The notes beneath the pieces were generated by a model, which was not told the DNA's origin, made no database searches, and was given only the letters and a program-made list of their open reading frames with translations. A stretch of 38,727 bases of DNA, from contig NZ_SELG01000030.1 in the NCBI RefSeq assembly GCF_007845635.1, positions 1-38,727 of the forward strand, in the 5' to 3' direction. The stretch comes from Apibacter muscae. Lineage in GTDB: Bacteria > Bacteroidota > Bacteroidia > Flavobacteriales > Weeksellaceae. Each line of letters opens with the position of its first letter. Within the stretch, counting starts at the first letter, position 1. The position numbers were made by a program, and so were the translations under genes. Positions 26,686 through 35,031 of this stretch are shown piece by piece.

Positions 26686-29286
26686 TTATTTTTTATTAAA
26701 ATATACTTTGCCTAAAGGTACCTCGTCCGACGCCCAAATAGGTTCGCTTTTTAGTTCTACTTTTCGGGTATATTTACCAATTACCACTTCAATTTTGGCA
26801 GAAAATAGAAGCCCGGAAAATTTACCTACACAATCGGCGTATATCCCATCTTTATCATAGCCTAGTTTGGCTGTTCCTCCAAAATAAGCATCTGCATCTG
26901 CTTCTGCATTAAATGACATTTCAACTTCGTATCCCAAAGCTTCAATTTTTCCTGCTACTTTTAATTTTAATAATAATATAATTCCCATTTTTCCCTCAAT
27001 TTTTGCGGGTTGTTGGGAAAAGGCTAAACCTTGGTAGCCAAATTTAAAGGCTTCTATGGTAATAGCCAAATTCCCGTAAAATTTGGCTTCTAAAATAAAA
27101 TATCCTCCCAGTATGTCCAAGCCTACGCGTACGCCTCTTTCTATTACTTTTACTACGGGATGCAAATTACTTCCTGCGGCTAATAAATCTATGGTAAATT
27201 CGGCGCCAATTAAAGGGTCAGCCGAAAAACTAAGGGTTCCGGTATTGGCTACTCTTCCGTCCTGCTCCTCATTTTTCCACGATAGCATAGCCCCCAATAC
27301 TGGAGATTGTATTTCAAAGGAAAAAGGCATTCCTGATATCTTCTTAGCGGCTCCTCCGGTAGCATTTTTCACCTTATCTGCCATGTTTTTCAATTTGGTG
27401 AAAATACTTAGGGTATCGTTTAATTTTTTTGCATATTTAAGAGCATATTCATTTTTTACTGTTTCTCCGTTATAGGCATTTTTTAGAGATAAAGAAAACT
27501 CAAAAGGAACGGCTCCTCCTTGGCTAAGTTGGTATTTATCATAACCGGATTTTCTGGCTTTTTCTTGCGCCTCATAAAAAATATATCCAGGCTTTTTTCC
27601 ACTATGAGTATAAGCTAATGGGTTTTCCAAAGCAAAGGTAAAGGCTAGCTCCCAACTAATATCGGGGAAAACATTAATAAGTACATCGTTTTGGTATCGG
27701 CAGGTTTCAATCAATACCACATGGGCTTGGGCATCTTTTTGGGTAAGCCAAAAATAGTTAAAGGGAAAGGTAGATACTACTCCGCCTATTTGCTGGTCTT
27801 TGATGTAGATATAAGGCAGGGAAAGGTTTATTTCTTTATCTTTTATATCTCCTATTACCTTTATGTTTTGTTTTTCTGCGGGTATGTAAACGCCGTCTTC
27901 TCTGCGCTCAAAGGAAAAAACGCTTTTCCCTCCGTGGGTATGTTTATCGGGATGGCATTTTCCCTGGGTATGCAAATCGGCTTTTAGTTTTAAATAAGCC
28001 GGGGAAGTATCTCCGGCAATGATATCTACACGGGGTTGGGAATCGCCTTTTACTCTTTTATTCTCGTCAAAAACAAGGAGACTTTCTCCGTCGGTTTTAC
28101 TAAAGTCATTACTTTTATAACGCTGGGCTACTATTTGGCTGTAATAGCAAGGTTCGCAACCGGGGGCGGCTTTTATTTTTGCGGGCTTTTGTACTACTTG
28201 GTTTACTTCTTTTTCTGTTTTTTGTAAATAATCTTGGGTATCTTTATACCGAATGGTTATATAGCCTTCTATGGAACGGTAGTTCAAATCCATTACAAAA
28301 TCTTTTAAGGCTCGGTAAACACCATCGGAAGTAGGATGATAATCTATGTATGAAATTTTGAGTATAAAGGTGCGGTCTTGTTCTTTTTTCTGTTCTGCCG
28401 GTTTTTGGTCTATGGACAGGGTTAATTCAGCAAGGGCAACCCCATATAGATGTTTATTTAAATAGGTGTGCAGTTCACTGGTCTCATCGGTTTTTTTTGA
28501 TGCATCGTCTACAGTCGTTTTTGTTTGGTAAAGCACGCGGTTTGTTCCTTCTTCTAGTATCTGTACTAAGAGAGTGCCTCCGTGGGGAATTAATTGGGTA
28601 TCTATGTTTATCTGAATGGTATTTCCATAGTAAAAGGGATTGGCTTCTGATTCAGATTTATTTGTTGATAAAAAATAATCTATAAGATTTGAATTTTCAT
28701 CAGCAAGGATAAAATCATCACAATAAATGTAGGCATTTATAGGCCCCGGTGGTTGTACTGGGAGTATAAAAACTCCTTTCGGGTTTTTAGCTTTATATAG
28801 TTCAGGGTAAATAAGAAAGGGCTCTATCCAGTAAAGGGTAGGCATAAAATTAGTTTGTTTATCGAACTTGGCAGAAATGGTATTGCTTACATTATAGCTG
28901 CTTTTAATCTCATATATATCTTTAACTTTGGAATTTAATATTTTTTCGAGTGGGGGAAAATTATGTGGGGCTTCTCCTAAATAGGGTTCGTATTTTTCGT
29001 TATTATTGAGATCTTTGTACCAAGAAGACCAGGCTATTTGTTTGTCTTCTAAGGAATTTACTTTTCCATATACCCATTTAACTCCTGAATATTTATGTCC
29101 TTCTTGTTCTAGTTTTTTTATTTTTTCGAGGGTTTCAGTATACATTTCTACCCGCATAAATACTTTTTGATTATTGGCGCGAATACCATATACTTTACAA
29201 CCTAATAAGGTTTGGGGTAAATGTACTACCTGATTATTATCTATATCTTCTTGTGAAAATAGTATTTCTGTAATTCCTCTAGGCAT
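26686..29286 (-). CDS. Putative PAAR-associated T6SS effector, 866 aa, novel
   Basis: No signal peptide is present. The N-terminal 550 residues hold several β-rich segments and a Cys/His-containing region (CEPCYYSQ near residue 385; HTQGKCHPDKHTHGG near 445). The last 270 residues are strikingly β-rich, with alternating hydrophobic residues, a short Gly/Ala-rich helix (KVKNATGGAAKK) and strands rich in Gly. This is compatible with a membrane-inserting or pore-forming domain, though no catalytic motif or known family is recognised. It overlaps the upstream PAAR-like gene by 8 nt and is followed 7 nt later by a lipoprotein. A second, diverged C-terminus lies further downstream. Effector status is inferred from this order. 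Confidence 0.7.
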   Translation of the reverse strand: MPRGITEILFSQEDIDNNQVVHLPQTLLGCKVYGIRANNQKVFMRVEMYTETLEKIKKLEQEGHKYSGVKWVYGKVNSLEDKQIAWSSWYKDLNNNEKYEPYLGEAPHNFPPLEKILNSKVKDIYEIKSSYNVSNTISAKFDKQTNFMPTLYWIEPFLIYPELYKAKNPKGVFILPVQPPGPINAYIYCDDFILADENSNLIDYFLSTNKSESEANPFYYGNTIQINIDTQLIPHGGTLLVQILEEGTNRVLYQTKTTVDDASKKTDETSELHTYLNKHLYGVALAELTLSIDQKPAEQKKEQDRTFILKISYIDYHPTSDGVYRALKDFVMDLNYRSIEGYITIRYKDTQDYLQKTEKEVNQVVQKPAKIKAAPGCEPCYYSQIVAQRYKSNDFSKTDGESLLVFDENKRVKGDSQPRVDIIAGDTSPAYLKLKADLHTQGKCHPDKHTHGGKSVFSFERREDGVYIPAEKQNIKVIGDIKDKEINLSLPYIYIKDQQIGGVVSTFPFNYFWLTQKDAQAHVVLIETCRYQNDVLINVFPDISWELAFTFALENPLAYTHSGKKPGYIFYEAQEKARKSGYDKYQLSQGGAVPFEFSLSLKNAYNGETVKNEYALKYAKKLNDTLSIFTKLKNMADKVKNATGGAAKKISGMPFSFEIQSPVLGAMLSWKNEEQDGRVANTGTLSFSADPLIGAEFTIDLLAAGSNLHPVVKVIERGVRVGLDILGGYFILEAKFYGNLAITIEAFKFGYQGLAFSQQPAKIEGKMGIILLLKLKVAGKIEALGYEVEMSFNAEADADAYFGGTAKLGYDKDGIYADCVGKFSGLLFSAKIEVVIGKYTRKVELKSEPIWASDEVPLGKVYFNKK

Positions 29287-29758
29287 GACTGCTGGCTTTT
29301 AGTTTTACTTCTGTTTTTTCGGGTTGGGAGAGTTCTTCGGGCTCTGTCCATGGATTGATCTGGCTACGTACTTCCTCGCTGGTATTTTTTACGTTTTGTT
29401 GGGAGGGTTCTGCTTGTTGCCCGTGATGCACAATACTAATGCAGTTTGTACCGCCTATGGGGCAAGTGGCTTGGGAGTTTTCGGTGAGTAAGTTCCCTGC
29501 TCCCTCTACTTTTTGTACTTCGGGATTGCTCCACTGGGTTACTGTAACGGTACAGGGGTCGTTATTTTTTTTTGTACAGCTTCCAAAGCAATTTTTTTTA
29601 AAGGTGGCTCCTATATCGGTAGTGGTAACTGCTAGTTTTTTTGCACTTTGCAAGTCATTCAGGTATAAGCTACTCTGGGTTTTTACAACCACCTCATCGG
29701 TAGCACTTCCGAATTGGCATTGGCAAATGGCTCCTTGTACTATATATTTTATTCCCAT
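29279..29758 (-). CDS. DUF4280 family PAAR-like protein
   Basis: The 159-aa protein begins with GxKYIVQGAICQCQFG, the signature start of the DUF4280 (PAAR-like) family, followed by the central FKKNCFGSC segment and the CPIGGTNCISIVHHGQ segment. PAAR-like proteins cap the VgrG spike and carry or dock effectors. The C-terminal 40 residues are polar and Pro/Glu-rich, perhaps a linker. It overlaps the 866-aa effector start by 8 nt, so tip and payload are translationally coupled. Multiple Cys residues (C13, C15 and others) are typical of the family. Confidence 0.88.
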   Translation of the reverse strand: MGIKYIVQGAICQCQFGSATDEVVVKTQSSLYLNDLQSAKKLAVTTTDIGATFKKNCFGSCTKKNNDPCTVTVTQWSNPEVQKVEGAGNLLTENSQATCPIGGTNCISIVHHGQQAEPSQQNVKNTSEEVRSQINPWTEPEELSQPEKTEVKLKASSHA

Positions 29759-29770
29759 GTTTTTTTAATT

Positions 29771-30766
29771 TTAAAATCCAAAAAGTCGGTCGAACCAACT
29801 TTTTTTACTCTGCAAGTATTTTTGGTAATTTTTTTCTTCTTCTTCTTTTTTTCTTTGTTCTTCTTCTAAGTCTTTCGCAGTAGGTTTGTATTTAACCGGT
29901 TCTTTTTCTCTTAATTGGTGTATTTTACAGCGTATGAGTATTTCTTTGTTTTCTTGTTCTTTTTTGTAGAGTTGGGCTACTATATCTTTTAGGGTATAAT
30001 CTTCTGCATCTAAATTATATTCTGCCTTTATTTGGTATTTTTTATCGGCTGTTATTGCCTGCATATAAATAAAAATTCCGTTTAAGTGATTGTATACGGG
30101 TTCTACCCGTTGTTCTCCGGTAAAGACTTGTCTGTATTTTTCTCCCGAGGGGAGAAAAGTCCAATGGGCAGGTATTTTTAAGGCTCTGTTATATTCTTTG
30201 TAAATGGCATGGGTAAAGAGACTGAAAAATAAATCTTTCTTTACTAATTTTTGGGTAAAGTTATAGGAATCTTTGATTATTTTATCTATCTGTTTTAGGT
30301 ATTTTTCAAAAAATTCTCCTTGATAATCTTGGCGGAGTTCTTCTTTTTTTGAAAGCCATCTTTTTTGTATTTCGTTGAGGTTGGTTAGTGTTACTTTTTG
30401 TGTTTTATAGTTTATATTCAGGTTCATGGGATAGAGAATTTTTGAGATCGCAATATCCAGTTCATCTAATACTTTAGTGGGCGCATAACCATCTACAAAG
30501 TATTGATCTTTGGTAAAACGAAATTCTGCTGCATCTTGAGAAAAGACCATTCCCTGTACTTTAATTTCATAATCTACTTGGTGTTGGGTATGGGGATAGG
30601 TTATATTTAAACGATAAGTCCTTTCTATTATAGGTTTTACCGGAATTCGATTATGGGGTGCTAATTGTATCGGATCTCCGGAGGAAACAATAAAGTCTGG
30701 TTCTTCTTTAATTTCCGGTTTGGGTTGCGGATTTACTTCTTCTATAAAAAATCGGGATTCTTCCAT
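29771..30766 (-). CDS. Unknown 331-aa protein, candidate effector adaptor
   Basis: I do not recognise a family. No signal peptide or membrane helix is seen. A Pro/Glu-rich N-terminus (residues 1-45) precedes a mixed α/β body. The C-terminal 60 residues form a highly charged E/K/R-rich helix (EEEQRKKEEEEK) ending in an aromatic tail (WFDRLFGF). It stands immediately before the PAAR-like gene (12 nt), where effector-loading chaperones or adaptors are often encoded in T6SS clusters. That role is inferred from position only. A small structural protein of the tip complex is an alternative. Confidence 0.6.
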   Translation of the reverse strand: MEESRFFIEEVNPQPKPEIKEEPDFIVSSGDPIQLAPHNRIPVKPIIERTYRLNITYPHTQHQVDYEIKVQGMVFSQDAAEFRFTKDQYFVDGYAPTKVLDELDIAISKILYPMNLNINYKTQKVTLTNLNEIQKRWLSKKEELRQDYQGEFFEKYLKQIDKIIKDSYNFTQKLVKKDLFFSLFTHAIYKEYNRALKIPAHWTFLPSGEKYRQVFTGEQRVEPVYNHLNGIFIYMQAITADKKYQIKAEYNLDAEDYTLKDIVAQLYKKEQENKEILIRCKIHQLREKEPVKYKPTAKDLEEEQRKKEEEEKNYQKYLQSKKSWFDRLFGF

Positions 30767-30775
30767 CGTTTTACT

Positions 30776-30907
30776 TTACTTATAAACTACTAACTGCTTA
30801 TAATTAATTGCACTTTCCTCTCCTACTCCCTTTTTATCTATATAGGTTTGGGCTTGTAATAAGAGGGTATAAAAACAACAACTAATAATAATTAAAAGGC
30901 TTCTCAT
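30776..30907 (-). pseudogene. 5' stub of a fourth exported MORN-like paralogue
   Basis: A 43-codon frame starts at 30907 with the same signal peptide as the copy at 30937-31824 (MRSLLIIISCCFYTLLLQAQ). It keeps TYIDKKGV and then turns into unrelated sequence and a TAA at 30776. At DNA level about 85 bp (30824-30907) match the 5' end of that copy almost exactly. It is the remnant of an array member lost by deletion. Confidence 0.75.
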
Positions 30908-30936
30908 TTTTTTAATTTTCGGGTTTATAGAAAACT

Positions 30937-31824
30937 TTAGGGGGTTTCTTTTCTTTTTTGTACGGGGTAGGGTTTTTCTTTATCTCCAAAGTATTCACCT
31001 TCTTCTAGTAATTGGTTATGGTGTTGGTTTCGGTAATACCGCCATTGGCGTCTGGTATATTCTTTGCCTTGATAGGTTTTAAAAACATCTCGGGGGTCTA
31101 AGGCTAAATTATTGGATAAGACTTTTCCTGTCTCTCCATCTATTTTATAGGCATAGGTGTAACTATCCGGAAATAGATTATTGGCATACCCCAGGCTACC
31201 GTCTTCATTTTCTATGGTGCTTAGTTCTTCTATTCTTTCTATTTCTCTTGGCGTATATTCTCTTCCTCCCTCTATGTAAATATCCCATAGTTTGCTTGCG
31301 GGATTAAATTCAAATTCTATAAAGTCATATTTTTCTCCTTCGGAATTAATTCCTATTTCTCCGGTTTGTTTATTTATATAGCCTTCTCGGTCTAAAAAAT
31401 TAATAATATCCTGTGGTTTTATGGCTCCAAATTTAGCATCTTCGTCTACTTCTTCTATTAATTTGCCTTTTTTATCGTAATACTGGCTTTTTCCTGTTTT
31501 AATTTCGTATCCCGGTCCAAAATAGACTTCTTTGCTTTTTAAAATTCCGGTAGGATAGAATTTTTTTTCTTCCTTATAAAAAATATTAGGTTTAAATGGA
31601 ACTGTTACTATTTGACTTATGTATTTACCTTCATAAAAATCTATTCTTGCACTATCGCTAATTCTTATAAATGTTCCTCTACCTCGATAATAATATTCCC
31701 CATTATTTCTATTCTTATAATTCTCCTTATCAAATCTTTCTACTCCCTTTTTGTCTATATAGGTTTGGGCTTGTAATAAGAGGGTATAAAAACAACAACT
31801 AATAATAATTAAAAGGCTTCTCAT
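30937..31824 (-). CDS. Exported MORN-like protein, array copy 3 (candidate immunity)
   Basis: The 295-aa protein has a signal peptide I (MRSLLIIISCCFYTLLLQAQ) and no lipobox, so it is probably periplasmic. Residues of about 85-135 contain MORN/YwqK-like turns (FYPTGILKSKEVYF; YYDKKGKLIEEVDED), a repeat type found in several antitoxin or immunity proteins. From residue 125 on it is almost identical to copies 1 and 2. It ends with a basic, hydrophilic tail (PYPVQKRKETP). Its place in the unit led by the metalloprotease effector suggests immunity to that enzyme. Confidence 0.72.
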   Translation of the reverse strand: MRSLLIIISCCFYTLLLQAQTYIDKKGVERFDKENYKNRNNGEYYYRGRGTFIRISDSARIDFYEGKYISQIVTVPFKPNIFYKEEKKFYPTGILKSKEVYFGPGYEIKTGKSQYYDKKGKLIEEVDEDAKFGAIKPQDIINFLDREGYINKQTGEIGINSEGEKYDFIEFEFNPASKLWDIYIEGGREYTPREIERIEELSTIENEDGSLGYANNLFPDSYTYAYKIDGETGKVLSNNLALDPRDVFKTYQGKEYTRRQWRYYRNQHHNQLLEEGEYFGDKEKPYPVQKRKETP

Positions 31825-31852
31825 TTTTTAATTTTCGGGTTTATAGAAAACT

Positions 31853-32734
31853 TTAGGGGGTTTCTTTTCTTTTTTGTACGGGGTAGGGTTCTTCTTTATC
31901 TCCAAAGTATTCACCTTCTTCTAGTAATTGGTTATGGTGTTGGTTTCGGTAATACCGCCATTGGCGTCTGGTATATTCTTTGCCTTGGTAAGTTTTAAAA
32001 ACATCTCGGGGGTCTAAGGCTAAATTATTGGATAATACTTTTCCTGTCTCCCCATCTATTTCATAAGTATAGGTATAACTATCTGGAAATAAATAATTAT
32101 CGTAACCCAAGCTGCCATCTTCATTTTTTATGGTGCTTAGTTCTTCTATTTTTTCTATTTCTCTTGGCGTATATTCTCTTCCTCCCTCTATGTAAATATC
32201 CCATAGTTTGCTTGCGGGATTAAATTCAAATTCTATAAAGTCATATTTTTCTCCTTCGGAATTAATTCCTATTTCTCCGGTTTGTTTGTTTATATAGCCT
32301 TCTCGGTCTAAAAAATTAATAATATCCTGTGGTTTTATGGCTCCAAATTTAGCATCTTCATCCACTTCTTTTATTAATTTGCCTTTTTTATTGTAATACT
32401 GGCTTTTTCCTATTTTAACTTTATATCCCGGTCCAAAATAGACTTCTTTGCTTTTTAAAATTCCGGTAGGATAGAATTTTTTTTCTTCTCTATAAAAAAT
32501 ATTGGGTTTGGGAGGAATCTCCCTTATTTGAAATGAATTCAAATAAAATGATATTTTTGTACTGTCTTTTATTCTAATATAATCACCATCCTTCTGATGA
32601 TAATATTCTCCATTTTTTCTATTCTTATAATTTTCCTTATCTAATCTTTCTACTCCCTTTTTGTCTATATAGGTTTGAGCTTGTAATAGGAGGGTATAAA
32701 AAAAACAACTAATAATAATTAAAAGACTTCTCAT
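31853..32734 (-). CDS. Exported MORN-like protein, array copy 2 (candidate immunity)
   Basis: The 293-aa protein has the same signal peptide as copy 3 and is nearly identical to it, except for residues of about 40-75, just after the signal peptide, where the two differ strongly (GEYYHQKDGDYIRIKDS against GEYYYRGRGTFIRISDS). The MORN-like turns and the basic C-terminal tail are conserved. The localised divergence in an otherwise identical pair suggests that this N-terminal segment is the specificity region. It is 28 nt from the next array gene. Confidence 0.72.
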   Translation of the reverse strand: MRSLLIIISCFFYTLLLQAQTYIDKKGVERLDKENYKNRKNGEYYHQKDGDYIRIKDSTKISFYLNSFQIREIPPKPNIFYREEKKFYPTGILKSKEVYFGPGYKVKIGKSQYYNKKGKLIKEVDEDAKFGAIKPQDIINFLDREGYINKQTGEIGINSEGEKYDFIEFEFNPASKLWDIYIEGGREYTPREIEKIEELSTIKNEDGSLGYDNYLFPDSYTYTYEIDGETGKVLSNNLALDPRDVFKTYQGKEYTRRQWRYYRNQHHNQLLEEGEYFGDKEEPYPVQKRKETP

Positions 32735-32763
32735 TTTTTTAATTTTCGGGTTTATAGAAAACT

Positions 32764-33624
32764 TTAGGGGGTTTCTTTTCTTTTTTGTACGGGGTAGGGT
32801 TCTTCTTTATCTCCAAAGTATTCACCTTCTTCTAGTAATTGGTTACGATGATGATCTCGATAATAATCCCATTGGCGCCAGGTATATTCTTTGCCTTGGT
32901 AGGTTTTAAAGACATCTCGGGGGTCTAAGGCTAAATTGTTGGATAATACTTTTCCTGTCTCCCCATCTATTTCATAAGTATAGGTATAACTATCTGGAAA
33001 TAAATAATTATCGTAACCCAGGCTGCCATCTTCATTTTTTATGGTGCTTAGTTCTTCTATTTTTTCTATTTCTCTTGGCGTATATTCTCTTCCTCCCTCT
33101 ATGTAAATAAACCATAAATTGCTTTCAGGATTAAACTCTATTTTAATAAAGCTGTATTTACTTCCTTCTTTATTAATTCCTATTTCTCCGGTTTGTTTGT
33201 TTATATAGCCTTCTCGGTCTAAAAAATCAATAATATCCTGTGGTTTTATGGCTCCGAATTTAGCATCTTCATCCACTTCTTTTATTAATTTGCCATTTTC
33301 ATCATAATACCTACTCCTACCTATTAAAACTTTACTAAAATATTTTTTTTCACTTTCTAAAATATCATTGTTATAATATACTTTCTTTACTTGCAACAAA
33401 ATATTTGGTACAGGAGGATATTCTTCTATCCGTAAACTAAGAGCTCCATATCCCAACATTCCTATAAAGGTAGCCTTTGTTCCATCCTTTTTTATATAAC
33501 TACTTCCGCTAATTTTTTGATATTCTTCTCTATTAAGTTTGATTATAGGTGATAAGGCCTCTACTGGTTGGGAATAGGAAATTTTTATTATAAATAAAAA
33601 TATTAATAGATATATTGGTTTCAT
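32764..33624 (-). CDS. Exported MORN-like protein, array copy 1 (candidate immunity to the metalloprotease)
   Basis: The 286-aa protein has its own signal peptide (MKPIYLLIFLFIIKISYSQ) and a wholly different first 110 residues, but from KLIKEVDEDAKFGAIKPQD onward it is almost the same as copies 2 and 3. It therefore looks like a fusion of a distinct N-terminal half to the common C-terminal half. Its start codon lies 1 nt after the stop of the metalloprotease gene, the tightest link in the cluster and the classic position for a cognate immunity gene. Periplasmic location is predicted from the signal peptide. Confidence 0.74.
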   Translation of the reverse strand: MKPIYLLIFLFIIKISYSQPVEALSPIIKLNREEYQKISGSSYIKKDGTKATFIGMLGYGALSLRIEEYPPVPNILLQVKKVYYNNDILESEKKYFSKVLIGRSRYYDENGKLIKEVDEDAKFGAIKPQDIIDFLDREGYINKQTGEIGINKEGSKYSFIKIEFNPESNLWFIYIEGGREYTPREIEKIEELSTIKNEDGSLGYDNYLFPDSYTYTYEIDGETGKVLSNNLALDPRDVFKTYQGKEYTWRQWDYYRDHHRNQLLEEGEYFGDKEEPYPVQKRKETP

Positions 33625-33625
33625 T

Positions 33626-35020
33626 TTAAATATCCAGTTTTAATAAATTCGGGTTAATAAGCTTCCATTGCCAATGGTAAAGAAAAAAGTTTTTATCCCC
33701 TCCATAGTCCATCAGGTTGTAGGTTCTTTTTTGGCTATAAGTATACAAGGAATTTTTAGAGGAGGCATCAAAGGTATGAGGCAAACCAACGGCATGGCCG
33801 TATTCGTGGGCAGCAGTGGTTTTCTCAAAGGTTAAGCAAACGGTAAAGTTAGAATTGTAATAGCTATAACCCTCTACCCCCGGGGTATAATCTTCGGCAA
33901 AGAAATACATATAGTAGTATTCTTTCGGTGGAAATTCTTTTTTTAAATCCTGTAACTCTGCCTGTTGGTTTAAAAGGTCGTGTATCTTTCTTATTTTTTG
34001 TATATACCAACCTTCTGCATCTATTACACGATCGGGATTTTTTATTTTTTTTTTGTATTTGCCATGGGCGATATGTCCCTTCTTTTTTAATTCTTCCGTA
34101 AAAACCGGATCGGTACAATCAAGAGTCCTAATTTCAATTTTAGGGTAAATTAGTGCCTGCCCTAGCAGGTCTTCAAAAAAAGCCTTATCTTTTTCTTTAA
34201 ATTCCGTTTGCTTTACTTCTCCGTTTAAATTGGTTTGTACGGCTACAAAAAGGAATTTTACTTCTTTTTGGTATTCGGGGCTGTTGGGGTGTATAAGTAG
34301 TTCGCCACATACTTCGGTACTGCCTTGCGCATCTTTGCTTTTTACCTGCAATTTTTGTATTTGGCTAAATTCTTCCTTGCAGTAAATGCGTACTTTTTGG
34401 GGTTCCAACCTTCCTTGCTCATCGGTAGGGCTGGTTTCGGGGAGATTTAAGAATTCGGCTTCTAAGTAGTTTTTTGCTTCGGGGTTGGCAAATTCTAAGC
34501 TAAGGCTAAGGGCTTCTTCGCCCTGCCGGTAGTTTATAATATCCAGTAGGGCTGTTTTCCCTTTACGAAGGCTAAGCATGGGCACTTTGTAAAGTTTTTT
34601 GAAAAAGGGATTGTAGTAGCGGTTAAAGCTGTTTTCCAGCCGGGTAAACATTTCTTCGTCGGGTTTAAAGTAGGGGGAAATTTTATTTCCTCCGGCAAAA
34701 ACCTGGGTGTAGGTGGAATCGGTATAGTATTTTCCTACTACTTGTTTAAAATCGCGCTGGTTGGAATCCCAAAAGCAGCCTCCATCTCTAAACCAGTCAA
34801 AACCAAATTCGGCTCTGTAATCTTCTCCGGGCCTAAATTCAACCATGCAGGTGGTCTTCATAGGGGTAGGTGGATGGGCTTCGGCTTTGCCATAAATTAT
34901 TTCCGGGGCAGTTTCTATTACTTCGGTAGCGGAATTAAAACTGATATTGCCTTTGGCATAGTTGTAGATTCCTCCATCGGCAGTTTTTGTAATCTTCCCT
35001 CCTACTTTTATTCGTAACAT
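33626..35020 (-). CDS. Metzincin-type metalloprotease, putative T6SS effector
   Basis: The 464-aa protein has no signal peptide. The C-terminal domain has the extended zinc motif H405-E406-x2-H409-x2-G-x2-H415 (HEYGHAVGLPH) and a Met-turn, NLMDYG, with Met at about 437. Together these define a metzincin-type peptidase with all catalytic residues present. The N-terminal 150 residues are β-rich with several Cys and aromatic residues (FGFDWFRDGGCFW) and may be the part that binds VgrG. It starts 11 nt after vgrG and is followed 1 nt later by an exported protein gene. Delivery by VgrG and a periplasmic target are inferred from this context and the signal-peptide-bearing neighbour. Confidence 0.85.
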   Translation of the reverse strand: MLRIKVGGKITKTADGGIYNYAKGNISFNSATEVIETAPEIIYGKAEAHPPTPMKTTCMVEFRPGEDYRAEFGFDWFRDGGCFWDSNQRDFKQVVGKYYTDSTYTQVFAGGNKISPYFKPDEEMFTRLENSFNRYYNPFFKKLYKVPMLSLRKGKTALLDIINYRQGEEALSLSLEFANPEAKNYLEAEFLNLPETSPTDEQGRLEPQKVRIYCKEEFSQIQKLQVKSKDAQGSTEVCGELLIHPNSPEYQKEVKFLFVAVQTNLNGEVKQTEFKEKDKAFFEDLLGQALIYPKIEIRTLDCTDPVFTEELKKKGHIAHGKYKKKIKNPDRVIDAEGWYIQKIRKIHDLLNQQAELQDLKKEFPPKEYYYMYFFAEDYTPGVEGYSYYNSNFTVCLTFEKTTAAHEYGHAVGLPHTFDASSKNSLYTYSQKRTYNLMDYGGDKNFFLYHWQWKLINPNLLKLDI

Positions 35021-35031
35021 AGTTTTTATTT

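Larger units (their letters stand above)
30908..33624. repeat. Tandem array of about 0.91-kb repeat units
   Basis: Three direct repeat units each contain a gene for an exported MORN-like protein plus a common spacer (TCGGGTTTATAGAAAACTTT starts at 30919, 31835 and 32746; offsets 916 and 911). Units at the left and centre match over nearly their full length. The third matches only over the gene's 3' two thirds. A stub of a further unit lies at 30776-30907. Confidence 0.85.

Noticed and set aside
30776-33624. CRISPR array
   Set aside because: The repeats are about 0.9 kb gene-length units with coding content, not short repeats with unique spacers, and no cas gene is present.
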